A stretch of DNA of 49,696 bases from Dehalococcoidales bacterium (lineage in GTDB: Bacteria > Chloroflexota > Dehalococcoidia > Dehalococcoidales > UBA2162). Each line of letters opens with the position of its first letter. Position 1 is the stretch's first letter. Below are positions 8,079 to 17,321 of this stretch, piece after piece. The notes below the pieces were generated by a model, which had not been told where the DNA came from, did not search any database, and worked only from the letters and a program-made list of their open reading frames with translations. The position numbers were made by a program, and so were the translations under genes. The stretch covers positions 1 through 49,696 of the forward strand of contig JAFGCW010000063.1 in the NCBI GenBank assembly GCA_016932435.1, written 5' to 3'.

Positions 8079-8669
8079 TTACCCTCTAAGGTTAAATTCC
8101 GCCCTGGCACCGCTGCGGTTCTTGAAATCCCAGTTTTTACCGAAGTCATTGTATCTCCAGTAGTGAGTGTTGCAGATGTTGAGTACTGGGAATGACATGC
8201 TGAAAATCGAGTTTTCTATACGCTGCGGCGTTTTACCATCGCCGCCGATGGCTAGAGATGCTTCCCATTCAGCGTTCGGCATTTTTACATGGCAGGTGCC
8301 GCTTTCCTCGCTGAATCCCATATCTACGTATTTAACCCCAAGGCAGTCTCTAATAAGTCCTATACCCGGAACATTATTAACGAAGAACGGTTCCAGGACT
8401 TTTCTCTGTTCGCCAGATGTCTTGTTACTGATGTAAAAGGCTCCTTCACCACCTTTTGCCATAAGGTCGGCTATTTTTTCGGAATAGAGATCGGCTATAC
8501 TGACTACCAGTGTACCCCCCACGTCCATACCGTCGATCTCTCCTTCCTGTATCTGGTAGAGGACGAACTGCTTGCAGGGCTCATCCCTGTCTCTGCCGAA
8601 GTAAAAAGGGCAATGTCCTTCCGCAGCACAGGACTCATGCCAGACACCTTTAATATTCCATGCCATCAT
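8079..8669 (-). CDS. DUF1326 family protein
   Basis: A 196-aa protein starting MMAWNIKGVWHESCAAEGHC, matching the DUF1326 pattern of a W-x-I-x-G opening followed by clustered cysteines (here Cys14, Cys20 and a later Cys32) and an internal GGTLVVSIADLYSE core. The function of the family is unknown. Its AAAGGAGG ribosome site lies inside radA, and the start (ATG 8669 or the adjacent 8666, which has better spacing) overlaps the radA stop by 17-20 nt, implying translational coupling to radA. Confidence 0.85.
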   Translation of the reverse strand: MMAWNIKGVWHESCAAEGHCPFYFGRDRDEPCKQFVLYQIQEGEIDGMDVGGTLVVSIADLYSEKIADLMAKGGEGAFYISNKTSGEQRKVLEPFFVNNVPGIGLIRDCLGVKYVDMGFSEESGTCHVKMPNAEWEASLAIGGDGKTPQRIENSIFSMSFPVLNICNTHYWRYNDFGKNWDFKNRSGARAEFNLRG

Positions 8670-10065
8670 TATCCTCCTTTGGGACTGCTTTCTTTTCTCT
8701 TACCAGTCCTAGTCTGACGGCGTCTCTCAGGGTCGACGCAGTTAATACCTGTATATCTGTGTTGGGTGTGTTCGAGCCTGTTTTTGGTACAAGGATACGC
8801 TTGAATCCAAGACGGGCGGCTTCATTGATACGCCGGTCAAGTTGTGATACCGTCCGAAGTTCACCGCTGAGACCTATTTCACCGATAACGGCCAGTTCAG
8901 GATCCACGGGTATATCACGGGCGCTGGAAGCTATCGCGAGCGCAATACCCAGGTCGGCCGCCGGTTCTCCTATTTTAATACCACCGGTCACATTGAGTAT
9001 TACATCCTGGTTTCCGAGTTTCAGGCCTATTCTTCTTGACAGGACGGCGGTTACCAGCAGAAGGCGGTTAAAGTCGATACCGTTAGCGGTACGCCGTGGC
9101 TGTCCGAAGCTGGTAGGATTGGTCAACGCCTGGATTTCCACCAGGAGAGGGCGGCTGCCTTCAAGTATGGGGACAACAGTCGAACCGATCGTTTCGCCGT
9201 AATGCTGAGACAGGAACGCCCGTGAAGGATTGTCAACTTCTACGAGTCCCTGGCTCTTCATCTCGAAGATCCCGATCTCGTTGGTAGAACCGAAACGATT
9301 CTTCACGCAGCGTAAAAGACGGTAGCTGCTGAAAGACTCTCCTTCGAGGTAGAGGACAGCATCTACAATATGCTCCAGAACGCGTGGTCCGGCTATAGAG
9401 CCGTCTTTAGTGACATGTCCGACTATGAACACCGGAACAGCGCTGGCTTTAGCCCAGTTCATCAGACGCATCGTGCATTCACGTACCTGGGTAATACTGC
9501 CGGGTGCCGTTTCTACTTCCGAGAGATACACTGCCTGTATGGAATCGATAATCACGAGTCCGGGCGAGAGTTCTTCCACCTGTTCCAGTATCGCATCGAG
9601 GTTGGTTTCCGCCAGGAGAAAGAGGTTGTCTCCGTTTATTCCGAGTCTGTCCGCCCTCAGTTTAATCTGGCGCTGAGTTTCCTCACCTGAGACATATACC
9701 ACTCTGCCGTGCGACTGTGTGACCAGTGACGATACCTGCAGCAGGAGTGTGGATTTTCCGATTCCGGGGTCGCCGCCGGTGAGAACCAGGGAGCCCGGAA
9801 CGATGCCACCGCCGAGAACGCGATTGAATTCAGCCATCGGGAGTGGGAAGCGGTCGGCTGTTTCGGTATCCACCTGTGATAGTTCCAGGGGCTGGTTTGC
9901 AGGAGATGCCGGTCTGGATGAGCGTACCGGTGCTGCGATTTTCTGCTCGTAGAAACTGTTCCACTCGTTACAGCTTGGACAGCGTCCCAGCCACTTCAGT
10001 TCTTCCCTGCCGCACTGCTGGCATACAAACACTGTCCTGCCGCCGGATTTCTCGGTTTTTGCCAT
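8650..10065 (-). CDS. radA: DNA repair protein RadA
   Basis: RecA-like ATPase that drives branch migration in recombination intermediates. The 471-aa protein is complete: C4 zinc finger (Cys15, Cys18, Cys29, Cys32), Walker A GGDPGIGKST at 97-106, the RadA-specific KNRFG motif at 255-259, and a C-terminal Lon-protease-like domain (GIALAIASSARDIPV). No Shine-Dalgarno is visible before ATG 10065. Instead a promoter lies with its -10 box 6 nt upstream, suggesting a leaderless transcript. It is followed by the overlapping DUF1326 gene. Confidence 0.97.
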   Translation of the reverse strand: MAKTEKSGGRTVFVCQQCGREELKWLGRCPSCNEWNSFYEQKIAAPVRSSRPASPANQPLELSQVDTETADRFPLPMAEFNRVLGGGIVPGSLVLTGGDPGIGKSTLLLQVSSLVTQSHGRVVYVSGEETQRQIKLRADRLGINGDNLFLLAETNLDAILEQVEELSPGLVIIDSIQAVYLSEVETAPGSITQVRECTMRLMNWAKASAVPVFIVGHVTKDGSIAGPRVLEHIVDAVLYLEGESFSSYRLLRCVKNRFGSTNEIGIFEMKSQGLVEVDNPSRAFLSQHYGETIGSTVVPILEGSRPLLVEIQALTNPTSFGQPRRTANGIDFNRLLLVTAVLSRRIGLKLGNQDVILNVTGGIKIGEPAADLGIALAIASSARDIPVDPELAVIGEIGLSGELRTVSQLDRRINEAARLGFKRILVPKTGSNTPNTDIQVLTASTLRDAVRLGLVREKKAVPKEDNDGMEY

Positions 10066-10071
10066 AAAATG

Positions 10072-10100
10072 ACTTTACTGGATTTATCCGGCTAATGCAA
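10072..10100 (-). promoter_or_regulatory. Candidate leaderless promoter of radA
   Basis: On the minus strand TTGCAT (10095-10100), 17 nt, TAAAGT (10072-10077), then only 6 nt to ATG 10065. Transcription would begin at or next to the start codon, which fits the lack of a ribosome site. Confidence 0.45.
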
Positions 10101-10132
10101 GGCGTGTTACTGAACCGACCAATTTTCCGGTT

Positions 10133-12772
10133 TTATAGGTCGGTATTTTTTTCTTCTGTCTTCGACTGTTGTGTTTTCGGTTTTTTTACACGATATTTTA
10201 TCGAAAGAAAACCTAATATTGTTGCTACCACGATCGTTCCGGCAGCTATCCAGACAAGAGCCATATCCATATCGAGCCAGTCCAGGCTAAATACCAAGCC
10301 CAGTATATACAGGACCAGTGTTATTGTTCCCCAGATTCCTATACCCAGTATGGCTACGCTGAAGATCGTCCGGACAAGTGAATCTTTATCGAACAGTGAC
10401 CGTATCAGAAGTGTCAGAGGGATAGACACGTAATTGAGAATCCTGCCTATCCACTTGTCGAGGAATCCGAATACTTTGTTCTTTTTTCCTGCAGTCTCCA
10501 TATCGTACTTGAACATATCCCTGAGAGACAGGACTGCATTCAGGATCATCCTGGCTCTTTTATCCCGCGGAATATCCTTGAGACTCTCAGCTCCTATATC
10601 ATAGTCCTCTACCATGTATCGCTTGTAGTCGACTTCCGGTGCAACTGCCTTTCGCGATTTTTCGTTATCTCCGGCAAGAATATTCCTGATGATTGGATCC
10701 AGCATAGCATCCTCATCAATCTTGTTTTCCGATTTACTGCACAGTGTGCGTACTATTATCTCCGCTGCATCCAGTCTGCCCCACATGATATCGTTATCAC
10801 GCCATTCTTTCTTGAGGAATCCACCGAAGTGGAAGAAGGTATCTCCCGCTACTTTTTTCTTAAGATCCGATGTGATGAATTTGGCATCTTTGGGGCTGAT
10901 ACGCATCACTTCTATGAGGTCTCTCTCCCCAAGGTCAGCGATCACCTCGACCGGATGAATAAACATATCTCTGTATTCGAATTGGGTATATATCTTTTCC
11001 ATTGGAGGGAATCCGGCTAACGGGTGAGTATTGTCTATATTAAGTGTTTCTACGAAGCTGTCAATTTCCTTTACCAGGGCCAAACCGTTATCGGATAATT
11101 CTTTATATATAATTTTTAAGCCCTTGAAGTCGGTATTCGAATAAGAAAGCATGGTTTCCAGCAGGTCGCGGATTCTCTTTTTCAGTTCCTTTTTATTTAT
11201 ATCTTTTTGCAGGGCACTAATATATTCCCTCATCTTTTCTATCGGTGATACAAACCAGCCATGAGGTTCAATGGTGCTGCTCCATGTTCTCCATTCGGTG
11301 TGATGTATATTTTCCAGGAGGGCGGATATACGTTCTAAGTATTCATCTATTTTCTCAAGGTTATCTCCGGTTAATTCCGGAGTCTTGTAAAGCAATTCAG
11401 TTATTTCTACCAGGCGGTAAAGTCTTCGGATTCTGTACTGCGAATCGAAACATTCCAGTAACTCAACCATTTGACCGGGTTTTTCGGCAAGTTCCTCAAA
11501 AGCTTTTTCGAAGGCTTCTTGTATCAATGTAACCGTACTGTCTTTCAATCCCGGAAGATTAACGCTATGCTCAATAAAAAGGTCCTGGAGACGGGTGTTC
11601 AGACGCGCTAATTTCAGTTTCTCGTAACCTTTGTACAAAGACTGATTTTCCAGGTAAGTTCTATATTGTTTACCTTTCTTCCCAAGCAGGTCTTGCTGTC
11701 CTTCCTGGATCACATTTTCAGTCGCGTCCAGTATAGCTTTGAACTCTTCGATTCGTTTATTCCTGCTTTTAATCGTTTTCATGTCATTGGTAATGCTTTC
11801 ATATGAGCGTATACCGACTACTGCTTTAGCAAGAACTTCCCAGAATCCCGGTTCATTTTTCTTACTGCTGTCTTTCACGAATGTCTCGGGATCCGGTTCG
11901 ACGAAATAAAGCACACGGTCAACTTTGTTCAGAGCATGCCGTTTGAATATGGCGGCTATTGCGTCTGAAAACGGTTTATTGTTTAAGACACCGCCGTCTG
12001 TGAGGTAAACTGTGTCTTCGTCTGGTTCCATAAGCCTTTTATCACTCTCATTACTACTATGTAATGTAACCGGTCTTAAAGCGAACGGGAATGCTGAAGT
12101 AGCCCGGCTTGCTTTTACCAGTGTTTCATTCATTTCTCCGGTGAAATCACTTATGTTCTGGCCAAGTTCCGTATCGTAATTGTTATAGCCTTTCGTACGA
12201 AATCTGAAATGGAACATCCGGCGGTATTCCTTTGATTCAATAGGAGTATTGAAAAAAGTTTTACCCAGTTCTGATTCCGAGGCTATTCTTCCGTATAAAT
12301 CAGTTGAAGACACATAGAGATCCAGTGCTTTTACTGCCGGTTTATCCGGTTCTGCTTTGTCATCGATTTGTTTCAAGCCCTGAGCCAGGCGTTCTTCAAA
12401 AAAGTTTTCATCCAGCAATGCTGCCATTTCAGGCCTGCCGGGTTTGAGTAGAGTCGAAAGATCGGCAGCTTCAAGCCAGATATTTCGCAATAGTCCGAAG
12501 GATTCCGAATTCAGTCCATTAGCGAGAGCCTTTGCCAGAAGTATACCATTGATACCTCCAGCCGACGTGCCCGATATAATATCCACCACCATTTTACTTT
12601 CGGTTTTTTCAAGCAGGTCTCTATAGGGATTGTCTGCTTCACCATCAGCGGCTCGCATAGCCCGGAGGAATTCTAGCACTACTCCGTAGATGTAAATTGC
12701 CAGCGATACTCCTCCGTAGAGTACCAGGCCAACTCTTACCTCATTTTTAGGTTTGTTGATTGCTTGAGTCAT
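10133..12772 (-). CDS. Patatin-like phospholipase with C-terminal membrane segments
   Basis: An 879-aa protein of the patatin-related family (TIGR03607/DUF3376-like). The N-terminal part has GLVLYGGVSLAIYIYG (oxyanion region), the nucleophile motif GTSAGG with Ser70, and the catalytic Asp259 in DGGVLNNKPF, so the Ser-Asp dyad is intact. A long helical middle region follows, then two to three hydrophobic helices at about 790-860 and a basic tail, placing the enzyme on the membrane. It probably hydrolyses acyl esters of lipids; the natural substrate is unknown. ATG 12772 follows AAAGGAGG, and a good promoter lies about 75 nt upstream. Confidence 0.92.
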   Translation of the reverse strand: MTQAINKPKNEVRVGLVLYGGVSLAIYIYGVVLEFLRAMRAADGEADNPYRDLLEKTESKMVVDIISGTSAGGINGILLAKALANGLNSESFGLLRNIWLEAADLSTLLKPGRPEMAALLDENFFEERLAQGLKQIDDKAEPDKPAVKALDLYVSSTDLYGRIASESELGKTFFNTPIESKEYRRMFHFRFRTKGYNNYDTELGQNISDFTGEMNETLVKASRATSAFPFALRPVTLHSSNESDKRLMEPDEDTVYLTDGGVLNNKPFSDAIAAIFKRHALNKVDRVLYFVEPDPETFVKDSSKKNEPGFWEVLAKAVVGIRSYESITNDMKTIKSRNKRIEEFKAILDATENVIQEGQQDLLGKKGKQYRTYLENQSLYKGYEKLKLARLNTRLQDLFIEHSVNLPGLKDSTVTLIQEAFEKAFEELAEKPGQMVELLECFDSQYRIRRLYRLVEITELLYKTPELTGDNLEKIDEYLERISALLENIHHTEWRTWSSTIEPHGWFVSPIEKMREYISALQKDINKKELKKRIRDLLETMLSYSNTDFKGLKIIYKELSDNGLALVKEIDSFVETLNIDNTHPLAGFPPMEKIYTQFEYRDMFIHPVEVIADLGERDLIEVMRISPKDAKFITSDLKKKVAGDTFFHFGGFLKKEWRDNDIMWGRLDAAEIIVRTLCSKSENKIDEDAMLDPIIRNILAGDNEKSRKAVAPEVDYKRYMVEDYDIGAESLKDIPRDKRARMILNAVLSLRDMFKYDMETAGKKNKVFGFLDKWIGRILNYVSIPLTLLIRSLFDKDSLVRTIFSVAILGIGIWGTITLVLYILGLVFSLDWLDMDMALVWIAAGTIVVATILGFLSIKYRVKKPKTQQSKTEEKNTDL

Positions 12773-12846
12773 GCGTTCCTCCTTTTAATTTCAGTGAATT
12801 CAAAGAGCCGATATCAGTGTGATATATAAACGAAAAACGTATACGA

Positions 12847-12875
12847 AAGATAAATGAAATGAGTTAGATTGTCAA
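12847..12875 (-). promoter_or_regulatory. Promoter of the patatin-like gene
   Basis: Minus-strand TTGACA (12870-12875), 17 nt, TATCTT (12847-12852). The predicted leader is about 68 nt and contains the 8-bp palindrome CGTATACG just after the start, which could be an operator. The rest of the 182-nt gap shows nothing else. Confidence 0.6.
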
Positions 12876-12954
12876 TAAACCAAAAACGATTTTGAGATGA
12901 ACTTTGGAGTCAACAATTTAAGATTAATCACGGGCTGTACAGATATGGTTGTTT

Positions 12955-13614
12955 TTATTTCTTCTCGGCTTCAACGAAGTAGTGGTAGCTGTCCCCACGG
13001 TGATAAAAATCCTGGATGTGCTGGATTTTTATTATTTTATACTCGGAGAGCAAATCGATTACGTCTTTATACTCCAGGTGAGTATGCGGTATGCCTTTTT
13101 CAAATCCCTGAGTCTTGATGATTGTGTATTCATCAATTCTCTCATTAGCTGGATCACTATATGCCCGGTTACTCTTCGAGTTAAACGTGATATATAGACC
13201 ACCCGAATCACTTAATAATTCTGTGATTTTGGTGATAATTTGTTTCAATCCACGGTAATCCGTATGAAATACCGAGTGGAATGCCAGAATGCAGTCGAAT
13301 TGACCCTTCTTGAAGGGAAGATCGAGCATGTCACATACCAGGGTGGTGATAGTACCCTCAAGGTTCTTCTGTCGGGTCTGTTCATTAAGCTGGTGGATAC
13401 CGTCCGATGAAAGGTCGGTTGCTGTTACCTTGAATCCCATCTCCGCCAGGTGCAGGGCGTGACGACCTCTTCCGCAGCCGATATCGAGTACGGTCTGTTT
13501 CCCAAGGTTCTGCCACCTCAGCGCTATAGGCAGAAATTCATCGGAAACCTTATTCCAGGAATTTTCCGGTACGGACGACCAGTCCCAGGCCTTTGATTTT
13601 ATATTGTCGGTCAT
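12955..13614 (-). CDS. Class I SAM-dependent methyltransferase
   Basis: A 219-aa methyltransferase with motif I VLDIGCGRGRHALHLAEMGF, the acidic ribose-binding end in VTATDLS, and CDMLDLPF before FDCILAFHSVFH. The GRGRHALHLA form is shared by TehB-like and similar small-molecule methyltransferases; the substrate is unknown. It resembles the methyltransferase at 27253-28032. ATG 13614 follows AGGAAAG. It lies 26 nt downstream of the cyclodeaminase gene and is likely co-transcribed with it. Confidence 0.87.
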   Translation of the reverse strand: MTDNIKSKAWDWSSVPENSWNKVSDEFLPIALRWQNLGKQTVLDIGCGRGRHALHLAEMGFKVTATDLSSDGIHQLNEQTRQKNLEGTITTLVCDMLDLPFKKGQFDCILAFHSVFHTDYRGLKQIITKITELLSDSGGLYITFNSKSNRAYSDPANERIDEYTIIKTQGFEKGIPHTHLEYKDVIDLLSEYKIIKIQHIQDFYHRGDSYHYFVEAEKK

Positions 13615-13640
13615 ATGCTTTCCTGTAAAATCATGTTAAA

Positions 13641-14597
13641 TTATACAAGGTCGATCGTCGGGTAATCACCGGACTGCCGGGCTTTTTCGTATATCAGTCT
13701 GGCAAGAGCAATATCCTCGATAGCTATTCCGGTGGAATCGAAAACCGTGATAGCTTGAGAGTCGATTCTCCCCGGTATTTTACCCAGTACCAGGTCAGCA
13801 AGAGTCCCGTGAATATCATTAATCGAATAGATTCCTTTCTGAATAGGGACATTTATCTCACCACCGGCAGATGATTGTCTCGTATCATCAACGACCACCA
13901 TGGCTCTTTTCAGTATCTGCGGCTCCAGTTCTTCCTTGCCGGCGGCGTCGGCACCGACAGCGTTTATGTGCGTACCGGGAAATATCCACTTGTCCATAAC
14001 AACAGGACTACGCGAAGGAGTCAGAGTGCAAAGGATATCGGATCCGGCGGCTTCTTCTATCGTACATGGTTGGATCGGAAACTTGGGAAGATCGGATGCC
14101 AGTTTTTCGACTGAACCCGGAGAAATATCGTAGGCATTCACAGCACTAAGGTTAAAAAGCTCCATATGGGCGATTATCTGGGTGTGTGCCTGTGTTCCAG
14201 CCCCGATAATCCCGAGAGATCTTGATTCCGGTCTTGCCAGGTATTTTGAAGCTATCGCTGCGGCGGCACCGGTACGGTAGGCGGTGATATTCGTGGCATC
14301 CATTATTGCCAGCGGATATCCCGTCTCCGGGTCGTTATATATTAATACAGCCATTACCGAGGGCAGGTTATGAGACCTGTTCCCCGGATGGGCGTTCACC
14401 CATTTCATGCCGGCGTGACCGGGCAAAGAGGCGGGCATAGCCCGGAAATCACCGTTTTCGACTGTCAGATATGCTTTCGGCGGCATACTTCCTTTACCTT
14501 CACCCCAGGTTTTAAAAGCCTGCTCGACGGTGGTCAGGACTTCTTTCATGTTTAACAGTGAATTAACGGCCTGTTTATCCAGTAATAACGTAGACAT
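13641..14597 (-). CDS. Ornithine cyclodeaminase / mu-crystallin family dehydrogenase
   Basis: A 318-aa NAD(P)-dependent enzyme of the OCD/mu-crystallin family, which includes ornithine cyclodeaminase, archaeal alanine dehydrogenase and ketimine reductases. Seen: substrate-binding Lys65 in HAGMKWVNAHPGN, Arg108 in AYRTGAAAAIASKYLA, the dinucleotide-binding turn GAGTQA at 132-137, and the C-terminal VFDSTGIAIEDIALA. The substrate cannot be assigned. The start at ATG 14597 has AGAAGG 12 nt upstream, a little distant. Divergent from ispD across 113 nt. Confidence 0.92.
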   Translation of the reverse strand: MSTLLLDKQAVNSLLNMKEVLTTVEQAFKTWGEGKGSMPPKAYLTVENGDFRAMPASLPGHAGMKWVNAHPGNRSHNLPSVMAVLIYNDPETGYPLAIMDATNITAYRTGAAAAIASKYLARPESRSLGIIGAGTQAHTQIIAHMELFNLSAVNAYDISPGSVEKLASDLPKFPIQPCTIEEAAGSDILCTLTPSRSPVVMDKWIFPGTHINAVGADAAGKEELEPQILKRAMVVVDDTRQSSAGGEINVPIQKGIYSINDIHGTLADLVLGKIPGRIDSQAITVFDSTGIAIEDIALARLIYEKARQSGDYPTIDLV

Positions 14598-14651
14598 TTC
14601 TGTGTATACCTTCTCTCTGAATCTGTTTAGACACTTCCATTATAACGCAGG

Positions 14652-14680
14652 TTGAACAAGAATTCAGTTACGTGTAAACT
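14652..14680 (+). promoter_or_regulatory. Candidate promoter of ispD-ispF-cysS
   Basis: TTGAAC (14652-14657), 17 nt, TAAACT (14675-14680). The start would fall near 14687, leaving a short leader that carries AAGGGGAT before ATG 14711. Confidence 0.4.
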
Positions 14681-14710
14681 CATTTTAGGATTAAGGGGAT
14701 TTTTCTGTAT

Positions 14711-15403
14711 ATGGCAGATAAAGAAAAACAACAAACAGGCGCGGTGATAGTAGCGGCGGGATCGAGTGAACGTATGGGTGGAACGGATAAGGTGTTCGCG
14801 ATTCTGGATGGAAAGCCGGTACTCGCACGGGTGACAGAGGTATTCCAGGCGTGCGATCGTATCGACGATATAGTAATCGTACTGAATCAGCAGAACCTGG
14901 AGGAAGGTAAAAGGCTGGTAGCCGAAGGTGGATGGTCGAAGGTAAAGGATGTATGCGAAGGAGGCAGGAGGAGACAGGATTCTGTACTGAATGGTCTCGA
15001 TTGTCTTGGTAAATGCGACTGGGTGGTAATTCACGATGGCGCAAGACCGCTGGTCACGGCGGAATTGATCGAGAACGGCCTGGACGCTGCCGAGGAAACA
15101 GGCTCGGCAATTGCAGCGGTTCCCGTGACCGATACTATTAAGATGGTCGCTGACGACCTCGCCATCCAGGGAACACCTCCGAGACAGAGCCTGTGGGCGG
15201 CACAGACACCACAAATTTTCAGATATGATACTATTACGAATGCTTATCGAAAGCTGAAGTATGAAGTAACAGACGATGCACGGGCTGTAGAGTTAATGGG
15301 TGGCAGTGTCAAAATATACCCGAGTTCGAGTGACAATATAAAAATTACGACACCGGAAGACCTTGCTGTTGCAGAGATTTTACTGAAAAAGAGAGTGAAA
15401 TGA
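14711..15403 (+). CDS. ispD: 2-C-methyl-D-erythritol 4-phosphate cytidylyltransferase IspD
   Basis: Third enzyme of the MEP isoprenoid pathway; it makes CDP-methylerythritol from MEP and CTP. The 230-aa protein has the CTP-binding AAGSSERMGG (Arg21, with Lys27 downstream), GGRRRQDSVLNGL, VVIHDGARPLV, the AAVPVTDTIK strand, and TPPRQSLWAAQTPQ near the active site. Length and motifs are standard. It overlaps ispF by 4 nt (ATGA), so the two are translationally coupled. Confidence 0.97.
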   Translation: MADKEKQQTGAVIVAAGSSERMGGTDKVFAILDGKPVLARVTEVFQACDRIDDIVIVLNQQNLEEGKRLVAEGGWSKVKDVCEGGRRRQDSVLNGLDCLGKCDWVVIHDGARPLVTAELIENGLDAAEETGSAIAAVPVTDTIKMVADDLAIQGTPPRQSLWAAQTPQIFRYDTITNAYRKLKYEVTDDARAVELMGGSVKIYPSSSDNIKITTPEDLAVAEILLKKRVK

Positions 15404-15885
15404 CAGGAACCAGAATTGGAATAGGATATGATATTCATCCCCTGGTACCGGAACGCAGGCTTGTACTGGGCGGAGTAGAGATACCGTTCGGGCAGGGACT
15501 GGATGGCTGGAGTGACGCTGACGTTCTGACCCACTCGATAATCGATTCGATGCTGGGAGCAGCGGCGATGGGTGATATAGGGAAACATTTTCCGCCCGGC
15601 AGACCGGAGTACAGGGACATATCGAGCCTGGAAATGCTGAAGCAGGTAAATGCGAAGGTCTCCGGTAAAGGTTGGAGAGTGGTAAATATAGATTCAACAA
15701 TAATTGCCGAACAACCGGTATTGAAGGATTATATCGATTCGATGAGGGAAAAACTCAGCCATACGCTGGGTATAGACATCGAAAAAGTAAGTGTAAAAGC
15801 CAGCACGGCAAACGGACTGGGTGAAATAGGAAAAATAGAAGCGATTGCCGCGATGGCGGTAACTATGATCGAGGGGGAGGATTGA
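15400..15885 (+). CDS. ispF: 2-C-methyl-D-erythritol 2,4-cyclodiphosphate synthase IspF
   Basis: Cyclises CDP-methylerythritol 2-phosphate in the MEP pathway. The 161-aa protein keeps the metal ligands Asp11 and His13 (GYDIHPL) and His45 (SDADVLTH), the GAAAMGDIGKHFPP segment, and the C-terminal KASTANGLGEIG. The usual His before SDADV is Trp37 here (GWSDADV). Its stop overlaps the cysS start by 1 nt (TGATG). IspE is not in the window. Confidence 0.97.
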   Translation: MTGTRIGIGYDIHPLVPERRLVLGGVEIPFGQGLDGWSDADVLTHSIIDSMLGAAAMGDIGKHFPPGRPEYRDISSLEMLKQVNAKVSGKGWRVVNIDSTIIAEQPVLKDYIDSMREKLSHTLGIDIEKVSVKASTANGLGEIGKIEAIAAMAVTMIEGED

Positions 15886-17321
15886 TGCAGGTATTCAACA
15901 GTCTATCGGGGAAAAAGGAAGAGTTCGTACCCCAGAGCGACGAGGTGAAGATGTATGTCTGCGGTATTAATCCATATGATGACGCTCATATCGGCCATGC
16001 CCTGAGTTATATTTTTTTCGATGTTGTTCGCCGCTACCTGGAGTATCGGGGCTACAAGGTGAAGCATGTCCAGAATATTACTGACATCGAGGATAATATC
16101 ATTGCACATGCTAACGAACGTGGCGTTACCGTCCAGGAACTGACGCAGAAATACGTCGAACGTTATGATGAAGATATGAAAGCGCTCAATGTCCAACCGG
16201 CTCATGTGTATCCCCGGGCGATGAGTGAGATTCCCAAGATGCTGGAAATCGTCAACGGTCTTATTGAGAAAGGCTTTGCCTACGCGGTTGGTGGGAATGT
16301 CTATTTCAGAGTAAAGAGTGTTCCTGACTACGGGAAACTATCTCACCGGAATCTTGATGAAATGATGGCAGGCGCCAGGATTGATCCCGGAGAAGAAAAA
16401 GAACACCCGATGGACTTCCTGCTGTGGAAGGAAGCCAAGCCCGGTGAACCTTCCTGGGACAGCCCATGGGGCAAAGGAAGGCCAGGCTGGCACATCGAGT
16501 GCAGCGCGATGTCGATCAGGTATCTTGGCGAGACTATCGATATTCACGGCGGTGGCCAGGACGTGGTTTTCCCTCATCATGAGAATGAAATTGCTCAGTC
16601 GGAGAGTTTTACAGGAAAGAAACCATTTGTAAAATACTGGATCCATAACGGGCTTTTGTCTATCGGGGGAGAGAAGGGCAGCCGGTCATTGGGTAATATG
16701 ATAACTATCCGTGAAGCCTTACAAAAGTACAGTGCAGACGCCATAAGGGTATTCGTGCTGAGTTCATATTATCGCAGTCCTCTTTCTTTTATGAAGGATT
16801 CTCTGGAGGTTGCGGAACGTGGCGCCGACCGGTTAAGGCTGGTCGCAGCGGCACAGGAGAAAGGCGAGAGAGGACCGGCTGAGATAGATACGGATTCCTA
16901 TAGAAGTCGTTTTATTGAGGTTATGGACGATGATTTCGGTACCTCGCAGGCGCTGGCGACACTGTTTGACATGGCCAGGGATATCAACCGGTCGAGTGAC
17001 GAAGGGTATGATGTGTCTCAGGCTCAGCAGGTATTTACCGAACTGGCGGGAGTTCTTGGACTGACACTTGAGCTGGTGAAGGAAACGCTGGACAGGGAAA
17101 CTATTTTACCGGTATATACAGCTATATGTGATGAAATAGGCCGAACGCCCGTTCAGGATGAAGAGCCTGAAGCTATGCTGCAGGACCTTATTACGGCCAG
17201 GCAGGAACTAAGAAAAGAAAAGCAGTACGATAAGGCCGACCTGATACGGAACAGACTGGACGAATCCGGAATACTGCTTGAAGATTCGGCCCAGGGTACC
17301 ACCTGGAAGCTGAAGAGGTGA
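15885..17321 (+). CDS. cysS: Cysteinyl-tRNA synthetase
   Basis: Charges tRNA-Cys. The 478-aa class I synthetase starts at ATG 15885, 5 nt after GGGGGAGG. It has the zinc ligand Cys26 in YVCGINPYDDA, HIGH at 35-38, GWHIECSAMS and the zinc site PHHENEIAQSE, and a C-terminal anticodon-binding helical domain. Two signatures diverge: GINPY replaces the usual GPTVY, and the KMSKS loop reads KGSRS at 264-268. The GINPY form recalls the related ligase MshC, but the intact C-terminal anticodon domain and the pairing with ispD-ispF favour CysRS. It ends directly against the uvrC stop with no spacer. Confidence 0.93.
   Translation: MQVFNSLSGKKEEFVPQSDEVKMYVCGINPYDDAHIGHALSYIFFDVVRRYLEYRGYKVKHVQNITDIEDNIIAHANERGVTVQELTQKYVERYDEDMKALNVQPAHVYPRAMSEIPKMLEIVNGLIEKGFAYAVGGNVYFRVKSVPDYGKLSHRNLDEMMAGARIDPGEEKEHPMDFLLWKEAKPGEPSWDSPWGKGRPGWHIECSAMSIRYLGETIDIHGGGQDVVFPHHENEIAQSESFTGKKPFVKYWIHNGLLSIGGEKGSRSLGNMITIREALQKYSADAIRVFVLSSYYRSPLSFMKDSLEVAERGADRLRLVAAAQEKGERGPAEIDTDSYRSRFIEVMDDDFGTSQALATLFDMARDINRSSDEGYDVSQAQQVFTELAGVLGLTLELVKETLDRETILPVYTAICDEIGRTPVQDEEPEAMLQDLITARQELRKEKQYDKADLIRNRLDESGILLEDSAQGTTWKLKR

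Noticed and set aside
14627..15214. A 195-codon minus-strand frame opposite ispD
   Set aside because: Cys/Arg/Ser-rich shadow of ispD with no initiation signals; the ispD frame carries all family motifs.
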